A stretch of DNA of 64,000 nucleotides from Peromyscus leucopus (lineage: Eukaryota; Chordata; Mammalia; Rodentia; Cricetidae), in NCBI RefSeq assembly GCF_004664715.2, contig NC_051084.1:58957334-59021333 (forward strand), in the 5' to 3' direction. Under the pieces are notes generated by a model that was not told the DNA's origin, ran no database searches, and saw only the letters and a list, made by a program, of their open reading frames with translations. Shown here piece after piece: positions 32,606-44,799 of the stretch. The translations under genes were made by a program, and so were the position numbers. Numbering within the stretch: the stretch's first letter is position 1; each line of letters begins with the position of its first letter.

Positions 32606-33090
32606 AAACTATGTAAGGTGACACATTAATAGAAAATGTAGTCAACTAAATCAGTTACAACCAGAATGTTTTTAAAAAGAAGATGCTAGACCAGAATACT
32701 AAATCTCACAGTGGATTGCATTTAGTAAAAGGGTATTTTGCATATCTTTTTGAATTTTATATATATGCATTTAAGTAAAATTGGACAACAGTTAAAAATA
32801 TTAGAAAACCCTACCTTTATGGCTTAATTTTCCCCATTATCCTCATATCATTATCTTATAATTTCATTTTTGACAAATATAATACAATGTTTTGCAATAT
32901 AATTTGATAATATAACTAGAATAAAGGCTCAATTAACAATTCATTGTCAATATTAGTAATAAATATAGATTAAAAAGAGACCCTCTCTTTTCTGATGGGA
33001 GCCCTGTCAAAGTGTCAGTTTGTGAAGCTTTTTATTTATTTGCCTCATCTATAATCACTTCCAAGTCACAGAACAAAAGGAAATACTACC
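32606..33090. other. AT-rich unassigned DNA
   Basis: Very AT-rich, no repeat family or gene recognised. Confidence 0.4.
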
Positions 33091-33156
33091 TGTAGTGGTT
33101 TGGGCATGAAATGCTCCCCCCTGGGCTAAAATGTCAAAAGTTTGTCCCCAGATGGT

Positions 33157-34013
33157 TGTAGCTGGAAGTTTTCCTGTGTCCTGCCCGGTCCTGCAGCTGC
33201 TCAGACCCAAATATGCACACAGAGGCTTATATTAATTACAAACTCATGCAACGAGCCCAGGACCTGGTACCACTGCCTAGATGCCTCCCAAACAGATCAA
33301 GCCAATCGACTGTCTCACCTATTCAGAGGGCCTGATCCAGTTGGGGGCCCCTCAGCCTTTGGTTCATAGTTCATGTGTTTCCATTCGTTTGGTTATTTGT
33401 CCCTGTGCTTTATCCAACCTTGATTTCAACAATTCTCGCTCATATAAACCCTCCGAGTTAGCTGTTTGAAACCTGGGACTTATGCAGAGACGCTTGGCTC
33501 AATCTGGGAGGAGGGGACTGGACCTGCCTGGACTGAGTCTATCAGGTCAATCCCAGTCCTTAAAGGAGACCTTAATCTGGAGGAGGTGGGAATGGGGGGT
33601 GGGCTGAGGGGAAGGGGAGGGGGGCAGGAAGGGAGAGAACAAGGGAATCTGTGGCTGTTATGTAAAACTGAATAGTATTGTAAAATAAAATAAAAAAAAT
33701 AGCAAAAAAAATTACAAACTGTATGGCCATGGCCTATGGCTCAAGCTTCTTGCTAGCTAGCTTTTATATCTTAAATTAACTCATTTCTATTAATCTGTAA
33801 ACTGCCATGTGGCTGTGGCTTACTGGTATTTTTACATCTTCCTTCTCCTGCCAGGGGCTAGCAGCGTCTTCTTCCTCTCTTTTCTTCTCCCACTATCTCT
33901 CTTGGATTTTCCTGCCTGGCTCCATCCTGCCCTGCCATAAGCTAATGCAGCTTTATTTATCAACCAATCAGAGAAACACATATTCACAGCATACAGAAAT
34001 GCATCCCATAGCA
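33157..34013 (-). mobile_element. ERVK-type solo LTR carrying an L1 insertion
   Basis: Plus-strand ends are TGTAGCTGGAAG and CATCCCATAGCA; flanks are GATGGT (33151-33156) and GATGTT (34014-34019), 5 of 6 identical. Phrases shared with the LTRs at 6694 and 50501 include 'aaactgtatggccatggcc'. An L1 3' fragment (33245-33709) splits it. Confidence 0.85.
33245..33709 (+). mobile_element. 5'-truncated L1 3' end with A-rich tail and 11-bp duplication
   Basis: A G/A-rich 3'UTR (GGGAATGGGGGGTGGGCTG around 33588-33606) ends in 'taaaataaaataaaaaaaat'. It is flanked by AATTACAAACT at 33234-33244 and 33710-33720. Open frames across it are fortuitous. Confidence 0.9.
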
Positions 34014-34034
34014 GATGTTTGGATCATGAGGGCC

Positions 34035-34376
34035 TGTCTTAATTAGGGTTTTATTACTGTGAAGAGACACCATGACCACAGCAACACTTATAATGGAAAA
34101 CATTGGGGCTCTTATAGGTTCAAGAGGTTTAATCCATTATCATCATGGCAGGGAGCACGGCAGCACACCGGCAGACATGGTGCTGGAAGAAGGATCTAAG
34201 AGTTCTACATGTGGGTCAGCAGGCAGCAGGAAGAGAGAGAAGACCGTGGGCCTGGCTTAAGCATTTAAAACTTCAAAGCCTACCTTCAGTGACACATTTC
34301 CTCCAACAAGACCACACCTCCTAATAGTGCCATTCCCTATGAGCTTATAGGGGCCATTTTCATTTAAACAACCACA
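34035..34376 (-). mobile_element. MaLR-type solo LTR, reversed, with 5-bp duplication
   Basis: Starts TGTCTTAATTAGGG and ends AACCACA, with perfect 5-bp GGGCC duplications at 34030-34034 and 34377-34381. Five-base duplication fits ERVL/MaLR integration. 'gaagagacaccatgaccaca' and 'cctcctaatagtgccattcc' are its typical phrases. Confidence 0.9.
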
Positions 34377-34574
34377 GGGCCCTAACCTCATCTATGGATT
34401 AATCTACTGGTGCATTCATAGCTAAAAGGGTTATTGGGGGATGTACTAGTTGGATGCAGGTCACTAGAAATGTACATTTGAAGGTTTCTTTTGACCCTGG
34501 ACCTTTTTCTTTCTCTTGCCCTCTCAGCTTCCAGGATACTAAGAGATGAACAGTCTTCATCCATGCAATGGCTA

Positions 34575-34955
34575 ATCTTGCTTGCCAACTTGACACACCT
34601 GGGAAAGGGGAACCTCAATTAAAGAAATGGCTGTATCAGACTGGCCTGTGGGTATGACTGTGGGGGAGTTTTCTTGATTGCTAATTGATGTAGGAGTGTG
34701 GACACGTGAGAGTGTATACACAGAAGAACCCACTGTGAGGGGTGCCATACTTATGTATGTGGGCCTGGGCAGAACGAGAAAGACAGCTGAATATGAGCCT
34801 GAGAGCAGGCAAGTAAGCAGCATTCCTCCATGGTTTCTGCTTCAAGTTCCTGCCTTCACTCCCCTCAATGAAGGGCTGTAACTTATATGATATAATAAAC
34901 CTTTTCCTCCCCAGGTTTGCTTTTGCCCATGGTGTTTACCAAAGGAACAGAAAAA
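34575..34955 (+). mobile_element. Old LTR-like rodent repeat (ERVL/MaLR type)
   Basis: 'cttgccaacttgacacacct', 'ttgattgctaattgatgtag', 'cagcattcctccatggtttc', 'aataaaccttttcctcccca' and 'catggtgtttaccaaaggaa' match the copies at 18110 and 26210. No clean target duplication was found, so exact ends are approximate. Confidence 0.65.
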
Positions 34956-35111
34956 GCAAACTCTCTTTTACCATCATGTCTCTGCCTTGCCATAAATCTA
35001 AAACCAAGGATCCAGTTGTGGACTGATTTGTTAGAATCATAAGCCCAGGTAAATCTTCCCTCCTTTGAGTGATTTTTCTCAGGCCTTTGTCACAGTGATG
35101 AAAACTGTTCA

Positions 35112-35321
35112 GGGTACTATCCAATTCAGGTGAGAAAGATCAGTATAATGTTGATAACAGAGCATCCCATGGACACATAGACAATACAGAGAGTTATACG
35201 TCGGAAGATTTCTGTGACAGTCAAGACCCAACTTCAGATTTCCTGACATTATTAGGCTTTCCCTAAAACTAGTATCCTGAGGCTCTATTGGCTGTTTTCA
35301 AAGTAACACCTGTTGGTGAGG

Positions 35322-35323
<2 letters not shown>
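35112..35323. other. Unassigned, possibly MaLR internal sequence
   Basis: Follows directly on the MaLR LTR; family membership is only suggested by position. Confidence 0.3.

Positions 35324-35375
<52 letters not shown>
35324..35375. repeat. (AT)n microsatellite
   Basis: About 26 AT units, self-complementary and able to extrude a cruciform. Confidence 0.97.
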
Positions 35376-35376
<1 letters not shown>

Positions 35377-35877
35377 CAAAAATAGATGTTTCTGTCTTGT
35401 ATAATGAGGCAGACTTAGGATCAGAGTTAGGTAACTAGAAGGCAGAAAGCTAGTTCACATTGTAGGAGACAGTCTAAGGCAGCTCTACAAGAGTGAAAGA
35501 ACTGCCCCATACGGTCTTGAACTAACAAAATGAAGAATCCATTAGCCCACCAGAAAACTTTCTGGCTGCAATAAAAGCTTTGATTGCACAAAATGTTCTT
35601 TAAGGTCTTTTCCAAACCACATTCCTAAGAATCAACTCAGTGACCTTTTCCCCATTAGTCATTTATCTCTGCGCATTCAGCCCACAGACCATATTGCCTC
35701 ACCATCTGTTTGGAGTTAAAAAAAAATTATTTCCAGTCGAAACCTTTGTTACCATGATTTTTATTTCAAGTAGCTATAACTTAACCATACATTGAACTTA
35801 AGACATACAACATTTCTTTCTCGTAGCATTTTTAAATGACTCATATACTAAAAAATTATGACAGAGTGAAATAAAGT
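35376..35877. other. Unassigned non-coding DNA
   Basis: No gene or repeat recognised. Confidence 0.4.
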
Positions 35878-35882
35878 GGGAT

Positions 35883-36259
35883 TGTTTTAGTTATTTTTCT
35901 GTTGCTGTGATAAAATATCTAATAAAAGTTGTTAAGGAAGAAAAGGTTTATTTTGACTTCCAGTTCTGTAGTGGATAGAATCTGCCATGGTGGCAGAAGG
36001 GATGTCAGCAGCAGAGTGAGGCTGGCCCGGCATTCAGGAAATCCAGAGCTCATATTTCATTTGCACACAGGAAGCAGAGAGAGGGAACAGGAAGGGGGCC
36101 AGGCTGCAAAATATCAACACCTACTCCCAGATAAATACTTCCTCAGGTGAGGCTCCACCTCCTAAACCACCCAAAACCTTCCCGAAGAGCATCACAGACT
36201 TAGACAAAGCATTCAAATATATGAGATTGTGGAGAACCTTTCCCAGTGAAACCACCACA
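35883..36259 (-). mobile_element. MaLR-type solo LTR, reversed, with 5-bp duplication
   Basis: Starts TGTTTTAGTTATTTTTC and ends AAACCACCACA, flanked by GGGAT at 35878-35882 and 36260-36264. 'gttgctgtgataaaatatct' near the start is the reverse of the MaLR terminus, so the LTR reads on the minus strand. Confidence 0.9.
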
Positions 36260-36264
36260 GGGAT

Positions 36265-37589
36265 GGAAATGTGGAATTCCATGTTATCAGTGTGAAATAG
36301 AGAACTCAAGAAATAAGTAAATACAGTCGGACTCCGTTGGGAGTTGAAGCAGATAGAAAGAAAGTGATTGACAGTCTACTAAGCTACCATCAATATGTGG
36401 ACACATGGGTCATCAGTCTTGGGCCTGTTAATGCTGTTTGTTGACTCCTTGAGTGGGTAGTGAACTTTCCACAAGAAGCCACTCATGAAGAGAAACCCCT
36501 GTCTCCTAATGAGTTCATTTAAGATGCGCTGAATCCAAATGTAAATGACTTACTATTTACATGATAAAATTTACTCTCTCATGTTATTTAGCATGTTGTT
36601 GAAGTGATAAAACAAACAAAAACAGATGCTCTCCCCATAGTCTTTTTTTGCCTTCAGAAACAGAACCAAATTTAAATGATTGCTGTGTATGAAGGAAGTG
36701 ATCTCATGGAAAGGGTTGGATAAATTATGGGGAGAACTGTATTTTTTTCCACAGGATTTTCTATCTCTGCTCTTTGATGAACAGTTCTTCAATATTTAGA
36801 GTGGAAGTGAAGGCAAGGATGGCATGCTTGGAAATTAAGACCTTCTGTTGCCAATTTAGCTTGTCTTCCTAGGAAACTAACCATGCTGCCCATGACCTTG
36901 CCTATTTGGGCTTTTCTAGACTCCTTTTAATCTTACAGAGTATGACGAGGAAGTACACAAAGTACTTTCTGGGGCTTCAAGCAGTGAGAGGCGTCAGAAA
37001 CCCTTAGAAACTCCAAGAACAAACATCTTAGGTTCCCACTGACATTATTCAGTAATAACCGAGTTTAAAGGATTGTTGAGCCTTTGGCTTTAAGTTTGTG
37101 GTACGTGTTTATGCTCCAAGTCCAAGAAGAAGACCAGGCCTGTCTACAAGCAGAATAGTAACTTCCATATCTTACTCCTCAGAGAATCTTGCGATGGAAG
37201 GAGGAAAGGTCCATACAAGCATCAAACACTTTTTATTTCATTTTTAATCTAGTTCCTATTTTTAGATAATTATTGCTTCACATGTAGCTATAAGAAATAA
37301 TACAAGATGTTGCATATCAATACCTATATTTAAAGTATATTTAAAATGATGACACTTTGCAGTGAATACAGCTCTGGTATATGAACATCTCAAAAAAATC
37401 TATTTAAAAAAATGAGATAAAGAAGTATTTTAAAATCCCATTGAGTATATGCGCCACCTTTTCTTCTTGTATCTGTAAACACAACCATAAGCGTTATGTG
37501 TGTATATCCTTATTGTATCTGAACATGGATTTCTTTGAATGTATTCCCCAAAATTGTATAGTTGATCAGATAGAGTTCTATGTCTAGGT
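36265..37589. other. Unique non-coding DNA
   Basis: About 1.3 kb with no repeat family or gene that I can identify; 37200-37440 is AT-rich. Confidence 0.45.
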
Positions 37590-39050
37590 TGGTTGCTTAT
37601 CGTTCATTTGGTTTTTGTTTTGTTTCAAGTGACTCTAGTGGCTGTATCACTTTACGCTCCCACCAGCGATGTGTCAGAGCTTTTCCACCTTCCCACATCC
37701 TTGCCAGTCTTTGTTTTCATATATTTTCTTGCTGATAGTCACGCATGTGACCTTTCAGCTGTTCCTGCTGCCACACCTTTGCTCTGCCATCTCGTGTTCT
37801 GACCCCACAGATCTGTAAGGCCAGCTAAATTTCCCTTCATAGGTAACTTGATCATGGCATTTAATTATTGATGTAAAAAAAAAGTAACTAAGACAGTTAT
37901 TGAATAGTTTTTTTCAGATATTTATTGGCCATTTGTACTTTTCCTTTTGAGAACTTTTTATTTAATTGTCTTACCCATTTATTGATTAGATTATTTGGGA
38001 TGTTTAATATTTGAAATTCTTTATAGATCCTAGATGCTCATCTTCATCACCTGTATGTTTACAAAGAGTTCCCCCAATTTTGAAAGCCATCTTTATATTT
38101 TTATTTTATTTTTTTAATTTTCTTTGCTATACAGAGGTTTAAAATTCTCATTTGCCAGTTTTTGGTAAATTTCCTCTGTCATCAGAATCCTTGTTGGAAA
38201 GTTCTTTGCTACGGTTCTGTCTTGAAGTGATTTCCCTATCATTTCCTCTGTCAGCTCCAGAGTTTCAGTCCCTGCGCTAAGGTCTCTCTGATCCATTTAT
38301 AACTGACTTTTGTCCAGAGTGAGAGATGGGGATCTAGTTTCATCGTGACACATGTGGATACCCAGTCTTCCCAGCATTTGTTGAGGAGGTTATCTTTTAT
38401 TCCCTGTGAGCTTAGGGCATCTTTGTTGAAAGGCAGCTGCCCATTATTTTTAGACCTTCTTTCCATTGGTCTACATGTCTGAAGGTTTACCCATATCATG
38501 CAGTTTCTACTTTCTATACTATGGGGCTGTGTTGCAATTTCATAGCCGCGATTGCAGTACCTTTAGGATGCCTCTTCCTGACAAAGATTACTTTGAAGGG
38601 AAGTTTCCCATACCTCACCCTGGAGTTTTTGTTAGTCCATGGCCCCTGGGGACAGCATTAGTTCCCCATGTGGCATATTTTCTTAAAGCAATCATCTTTA
38701 TATTTATCAAGTATATTAAATTTAAACAAATGTATGAGTATTTTGTTTCAAATAATATTTCCTTCTTTCTTTCCTGTATGTAGGTTGTCTGACCATATTC
38801 AGAATTCCATTTTGCTCAATCTATAATGTTTTTGAATGAAATAAAATTTTTAGGGATTTCTCTATTTTTATATGCAGAATATTCATAACCTACTGATATT
38901 TTACTAAGTGAAATTAAATATAGAAATCTTACTTTAATATCTTCTTATCCTTTTCTACTTGGAATTGCCTTTAAATGTTTTTGTAAGTGTATTTAGAGAG
39001 ATGGCAGACAGTATTGATGTTTTGCTTTAACTGTCAAATACAGTTTTTAA
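37590..39050 (-). mobile_element. Ancient L1 (L1M) ORF2/3' region, antisense
   Basis: Blocks such as 'ggctgtatcactttacgctc-ccaccagcgatg', 'gagagatggggatctagttt', 'ggatacccagtcttcccagc' and 'ttggaattgcctttaaatgt' are reverse-complement L1 ORF2 text in collinear order. All frames are broken. 38560-38800 matches less well and may hold unrelated sequence. Confidence 0.65.
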
Positions 39051-39105
39051 AAACTTGAAAAAGTTGCAGTCTTTATCCATAGTTTTTCTTACTATGGCCT
39101 TCCCT

Positions 39106-39210
39106 CTCCCCTTCCTCCCTCTCTCCTTCCCTCCCTCCCTCCCTCCCTCCCTTCTTTCTTTTTCCTCATTTCCTCTCTCCCTCACTTCTCTTTCTTTTTT
39201 CTCTCTCAAA
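39106..39210. repeat. Polypyrimidine (CCCT)n/(CTTT)n tract
   Basis: C/T-only sequence with (CCCT)n at 39127-39151 and looser CT repeats around it. The complementary polypurine strand gives a Glu/Arg-rich open frame without meaning. Confidence 0.9.
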
Positions 39211-39261
39211 ATGTCTTTCTCTTATGTCAAAATTAGTTCTATAATTTTCTTTTAATTTTTT

Positions 39262-39442
39262 TTGTTTTGGTTTGGTTTTGGATTTTTGGTTTTTCACTTG
39301 TTTTGAGACAGGATTTCTTTGTATAGCTTTGGCTGTCCTGGAACTAGCCCTGTAGACCAAGCTGGCCTCGAACTTGTAGAGATCCACAGGCCTCTGCCTC
39401 CTGAATGCTGAAATTAAAGTGTGTACCACACTGCATGCCTCA
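39262..39442 (-). mobile_element. B1 SINE
   Basis: The plus strand carries a T/G-rich tail then 'gagacaggatttctttgtat', 'ggctgtcctggaactagccc' and 'gctggcctcgaactt', the standard reverse complement of B1. Confidence 0.93.
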
Positions 39443-40440
39443 GTTGATTTTTCATTGTTAGGTTTTCCTGGTCCTTAGTATGAGAACGTTTCCAGTATAC
39501 CCTGCAAATTCCACTATCATAAAACTTTGGATTGTATTAAACCTACCTTTTCTGTTTTTTGTTTGTTTGTTTATTTGGTTGGTTGGTTGATTGTTTTTGG
39601 TTTGGTGTTGTTTTTTGTTTGTTTGTTGTTGTTATTTATCCTTTATGGAGAAGGAGGGGTTCTGGCTTGTTAGTCAGGTGGAATTATCAGTCCAGGTTCC
39701 CCATTCAACTTCCTGTGGCACCCAGGGTGGGTCTTCTCACCCTCAGAAGTCAGGGTACCTCCCACTCCCCACTTGACTCCACTGGCCCCACAGCAGCAAC
39801 GGTCTCAGTACCATTGCGTAATGGTGAAAATCTCTTCTAACGCTGTCTTAAGAGAGAATTGGGGCAGATTCTTCTGGGTGTGGCTGGAAGTCTAGGACTC
39901 CACATCATCTCCACTGACACTATTGTTGAGGAACTAACTGCTGGTCACATATGGAAACCTGTCCCAGAATTCTTCTCTAGCGTTTCCCCCAACTGTTTGG
40001 TTACTTCCTAACAACACAGGGAAGGCAGGGGTCTGTTTCCCCCATCTGACTAATTGTTTTCCTGTAGTGTCTGGCAGGAGCAGAATGATTACTGCTTCCT
40101 CATAATTACTTTCTTGGTGGGATGCCTTTTTACTGGTCCTTTGGCTATGGAGAGAGGATGCATTTGAGCTCCCCCAGTACGTACTGGTGTTTTTGATTGC
40201 TGAATTATTTAGCTCCAAGCCTGGAGCTTATGGGGTCAAAGGTACCCAGGGGTTTACCACTGTTTGCTGCTTGGGTCCTTGAGGCTCCTAGCCAGTCTGC
40301 TGCCTTCTCTGCCCTTCACAGCCCCCTTGTATCTGATCCATTTTTCATGCCTGGGTCTTCTAGTTGTAATTAGTGGAAAGAAAAGTGTGTCTATCCCATC
40401 TTCCTGGAAGTAGAAGTCCATTATTTTATGTTTTATTTTT
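39443..40440. other. Unassigned; GT-rich segment then possible old L1 5' region, antisense
   Basis: 39555-39640 is built from GTTT/GGTT words. 39650-40420 is GC-richer unique-looking text; its end 'catcttcctggaagtagaag' resembles the reverse of an old L1 5'UTR. No gene is supported. Confidence 0.3.
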
Positions 40441-40829
40441 TTTTAAACTTAACTACACAATTACTTTACAATTTTATCTTATTATTATAATAAGTATTAG
40501 AGTCCCACAAAGACTAAACCTTTTTGTTTTCTTTGCTGACTTTTTACCCAAATCTCATGTGCATCCTTCTGTTTGGTGATCTTACTGTGAGAACAAATTG
40601 GCCTGTCCAGGCCTGTGATGAACCCGGGGCTTATGTTGAAGATGTTTTTCTCCTGAGATAATTCCTTTTCGTTTCTGTTAGATGCTGGGCATGGTACCCA
40701 TGCTCACTATAACGTCTTCATCAGGTCTATAGTTCAACTCAGTTTAATGTAGTCACAGGCTCGGGTTGTCCTCATTGAATTCCCCTGAAGCTTAGTCTGA
40801 TGGAAGCATCCCATCCTCCTTCGGCCTAA

Positions 40830-40830
<1 letters not shown>
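40441..40830. other. Unique non-coding DNA
   Basis: No gene or repeat recognised. Confidence 0.4.
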
Positions 40831-40888
<58 letters not shown>

Positions 40889-40904
40889 CATGCATGCATG
40901 CATG
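40831..40904. repeat. (TG)n followed by (TGCA)n microsatellite
   Basis: About 27 TG units to 40885, then TGCA units to 40904. Confidence 0.97.
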
Positions 40905-41634
40905 TTCACATACCTATGTATGACTTCAGGGCTTGGTCATAAACTGCCTGGATCCTTTTGGAAATTGGGGACTATATGCTTGAAGCATTACCTTACTTTT
41001 TATGAGACCAAGTATTCAATACATTTATTTTATACTTCTTTTGAAGAGGGTGTACTGCCAGAAGCTGAAAGTGCCCCTTTCTCTTTTTCAAGTATAAGAA
41101 GTCACTCAAACAAATTCTCAGAATCCATTGAGAATATCACATCATGTTAAGAGTTGCCCTTCCCAAACTATATTGTGGAAATTTAATACCATGTGACATG
41201 GATGGTAATAGCTTTTTCTAGACAAAAATTTTATGGTTAAAAAATTGAGAAAATCAAATACACTAGAGTATGGCTTTTAGGAATGTGTAATTTGCATTAA
41301 TCTGTGTTGAAGGGTATGAGAACTTGTATATTAAGTGAAGCATGTAAAATTGCAGTTAACCCTTCATTTCCTGGTTTTGTCATGATGTAGGACACTGGAC
41401 ATTGGACATAATTCAGCTCCAGTTATTTTTTCATAAAGAGATAAGAGAAAACTATGTCTTGGGTGTTTGATCACTGTATTCTTTTATGTCTTTTAGCAGC
41501 CATTACAGCAACTTCTGGTGCCATAAGGATGCACATCTTTGAAAAGTCCCAGAAGTGTATGGCTGCTTTTCCATACTCAGAATGTTCCTCACCTCTTAGC
41601 ATTCCCTCCCATGCTCCCCACTGCAGAAGACCTA
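40905..41634. other. Unique non-coding DNA
   Basis: No gene or repeat recognised. Confidence 0.4.
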
Positions 41635-41992
41635 TGCTATGGTTTGAAGGAATGTCCCCCAAAGGCCTGGGTGTTAGGTGATTGTCCCCTGGGGGATGCT
41701 TTTGGGAAGTGGCAGAATGTTTAGAGTGGGAGGCCTCAAGAACGTCCTTGGATAGTTGGAGGAATGTCCCCTGAGAGAATTGAGACTTAAACCAGCCTTC
41801 TCAGTCTCTCCTGCTTGCTGGCTTCTGATGCTTCCCACCAGAGTGTGCATCTCTGCTAAGTTCCAAAGCGATGAGCTACTCAGTATTGGGCCGAAATCTC
41901 CAGAACCAGGGACATAAGTAACCTTTTTATCTTTCTAAGTTGATTATCTCAGATAATCTGTTACTGTAACCAAAGACAACTGAAGTAACTGC
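41635..41992 (+). mobile_element. MaLR-type LTR
   Basis: Starts TGCTATGGTTTGAAGG, the common MaLR LTR opening, and proceeds through 'tctcctgcttgctggcttct' to 'gttactgtaaccaaagacaa'. The terminus is decayed and no duplication is clear. Confidence 0.7.
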
Positions 41993-43954
41993 CTTTCCTA
42001 GAATTGATAGAGCCTCCCTCAGTCTGTACACAGGTTGAACATTTCTCCTCAGGGTTACTTTTGTTTTTCCAATTATCACCACAATCACTGGCCCAGTCAC
42101 TTAATTGTAAGAATCCACCAGCAGCCACGCCTCCCTGCATGAGCTCACAGAAAGAACAGGCTAATCTTCATTGCTAGGCATTAGTCCAGTGCTGACCCCT
42201 TTCCCCAACCTTATTAATGCCGAGTGAGAAGGACACCACCCACAACAGCCTTTAGGAGCATCCGAGTGAGTCTGAGGGACAGTTGTGTGATCGCATCACC
42301 TTCCAGCATCTCTGAGACTTGTTTTCCCCTCGGAGGCAGTGGCGATGTTAAGTGTGTGGTTTATGTTTCTGAGCCCTTGTGTGGATCCAAGGTGAGAATA
42401 GCTAATACATTCCTCTGTGTCTCACATAAGCTTGGCAGACAGAAGCAAAGTGCTGGGAAAGGTCTGTAAGATGTTTCCATAATAAATGGAAACAATGGTT
42501 AGACATTCATATGCTACTCATGAAGCAGAGATATTTTAGAAGACAATGCAATTTAAACATTCAGTGCCAGACTTTATCCCTGTCCCTCCCCACTCTTGTC
42601 TTGTTGAAGAAATAGCACAGAAATCTAATTCTCATTACAGCAACGGTCATGGAGCTTCTCAAACAAATAAAGATTAAGGAAAATATGGAGCCAGTTTAGG
42701 TTAGGGTACATTCAATATGCCTAAGGTTATTCTCAGTAAAAAGCCAACTACTTAATCGTACTCCCCTCACAAAGATGAAAGCTGCTGACCTTAGAAGCGA
42801 AAATGGATATTTTCTCCTCTTTAGCCTCCTGAGTCAATCAGTTCTAATTCCTTTTTAAATTCACATAATCCTTTGCCAATGAATTAATGAATAATATTTT
42901 TGTAAATGTGTTCCTTTGAGAATGAATTTTTGTGTGGATAGCTTATTAAATCCCTGTTAATATCTATGATTTTACCATATTAATGAAAGCACTAAACTTA
43001 TGTTCTTGAAGTGTGGGAGAAAAGTTATAAGATTATTATCTCCATATTCAATTATCTTTCTACCACATTCTTTCTTAGGAAAATAATGAGCGATGTGAAT
43101 CTATTTTTCCACAGTGAGGAACTTGGTATGGTGGGAAAAGGGACCCCTGAAGTTATTATAGATGTCACTCTTCTTGGACACACTCTGTCTTTTAAGAATT
43201 GGGACAAAAGCAAAATAAAGAGGTGGGTCTCTAAAAAAGATCGGGCCACCGGCTAGAACATTCACATCAGTGTAATGTGAAGCAACGGTTGGAATCTCTG
43301 ATTAGTGGAGCCTCATGATAAAAGCATGAGTAGACTTCACACCCACTGGAGGCAGCTGGCATTACTACAACCCAGCAAAAGGCCGTGGGCGTTTTCTCCC
43401 TGCAGCCCCTGGCCTCTTACCATTCTGGTTCCCAGATACTTGTTTAATATTTCTGGTTCTTTGAGGAGAGACATAAGTTTGTTTGATGTGACAGTGCAAT
43501 GTTGAATTAAAAAAACTAAAAAATGTCTTTTGTTGGCCAAAAAACCATTTGTTCTGTCTCTGCCAGCTTAATGCCCACTTAAGCGTCTGGGTCTTGGCTT
43601 AACCGTCATCTTCCCTGGAAGGTCTAGACCATAGCTTTATTCTAGTCAAGTTCCACTCTGGTGAACCTAGGGCCCCTATTACTCTGCATAGCACTTCAAC
43701 AAGGGCATTGTTCCCCCTCTTTGCATGCTCCCCTCTGCCCACAGGCTCTATTTATAGGCTTTCAGTATGGACTAGTCCTGTGTGGCTACTAAGTATATTA
43801 AATGCAGCCAGAATGACAGAGGGACAATTTTAAACTTTGTTTAATTTTACTTAAATTGTCTAAACTTCATTTTATTATAAATTGCATAATATGCAAATTA
43901 TTAACAAATAACTTTAAATTATTAAAATTTTTTAAGTGTAAATAGCTGAATGGC
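41993..43954. other. Unique non-coding DNA
   Basis: About 2 kb of low-repeat sequence. 43830-43950 is very AT-rich. No coding signal I can support. Confidence 0.45.
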
Positions 43955-44066
43955 TTTTAGCTGCCATATTTGTCAGTGCAGTAGACTGTGAACTTCATAA
44001 GTACAGGAATTATATAGCTATCTTTATAGTTCCAGAACCATAGGACAGGATTCTGTACTTTCTACC
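43955..44066 (+). mobile_element. L2-like ancient LINE fragment
   Basis: 'agactgtgaacttcataagt' and 'agttccagaaccataggaca' resemble the L2 3' end in sense. Weak and short. Confidence 0.4.
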
Positions 44067-44086
44067 CAAGTAAGACATACCTGTTA

Positions 44087-44698
44087 GGGTTGGAGGTTCA
44101 GTGGTTAAAAGCACTTGCTGTTCTTATAGAGACCCAGAGCTCAGTTACCAGTACTGCTGGGGATGCTGTGAATGTGTTGCTCTGATTGGTTAATAAATAA
44201 AGTGCTGATTGGCCAGTAGGCAGGCAGGAAGTATAGGCAGAACAAGAGAGAGGAGAATTCTGAGAAGAGAAAGGCTGAGTCAGGAGTCACCAGCCAGACA
44301 CAGAGGAAGCAAGATGTGCAGGCAGAACTGGGAAAAGGTACCAAGCCACGTGGCTAAACATAAATAAGAATTATGGGTTAATTTAAGTGTAAGAGCTAGT
44401 CAGTAATAAGCTTGAGCTAACGGCCATACAGTTTGTAAATAATATAAGCCTCTGTGTGTTTACTTGGGTCCAAGCAGCTGCAGGACTGGCGGGTAAGAGA
44501 GATTTGTCCTGACCACAGGCCAGGTGGGACACAGGAAAACTTCAGCTACACAGCACCCATATCTGGTGGCTCACAGTGACCTGTAACTGTAGCTCCAGGA
44601 GATCTGATGCTCTCTTCTGGCCCCTGCGGGCTTTTTCATGCACAAGGATATATCCAAGCAAAGACACGCACCCATAAAATAAAATCTCTGGGGGGAAA
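44087..44698 (+). mobile_element. B2 SINE split by a solo LTR
   Basis: The tRNA-like head GGGTTGGAGGTTCAGTGG opens the element; the second half resumes at 44551 ('cagcacccatatctggtggc') and ends in AAAATAAAATC and an A-rich tail. The target duplication AAGACATAC(C/T)TGTTA is 14 of 15 identical (44072-44086 and 44699-44713). Confidence 0.95.
44155..44550 (+). mobile_element. Solo ERVK-type LTR inside the B2
   Basis: A 396-bp LTR starts TGCTGGGGATGCTG and ends CTTCAGCTACA. It is flanked by CAGTAC (44149-44154) and CAGCAC (44551-44556), 5 of 6 identical. It has 'ttggttaataaataaagtgc', a poly(A)-type signal, in the first fifth. It belongs to the same family as the LTRs at 6694, 33157, 50501 and 56421. 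Confidence 0.93.
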
Positions 44699-44799
44699 AA
44701 GACATACTTGTTAATAACTGAATGAGCACCAGTGTCCTGTCTTTATTTCATTGCTATCAGGTTGTGCTTTATAATCAAGACTTAGGATGTTTGGAATAT

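Larger units (their letters stand above)
33091..35111 (+). mobile_element. MaLR-type LTR broken by several later insertions
   Basis: Four host pieces in order (33091-33156, 34014-34034, 34382-34574, 34956-35111) read as one MaLR LTR: 'tgtagtggtttgggcatgaa', 'gtttggatcatgagggcc', 'tggattaatctactggtgca', 'ttttctttctcttgccctct', 'accatcatgtctctgccttg', and a terminal 'tgtcacagtgatgaaaactg'. The intervals hold an ERVK-type LTR with an L1 inside, a reversed MaLR-type LTR and another LTR-like repeat. Confidence 0.7.

Noticed and set aside
43011..43256. 81-codon plus-strand frame as an exon
   Set aside because: No splice sites or homology that I can support; ordinary chance-length frame in AT-rich DNA.
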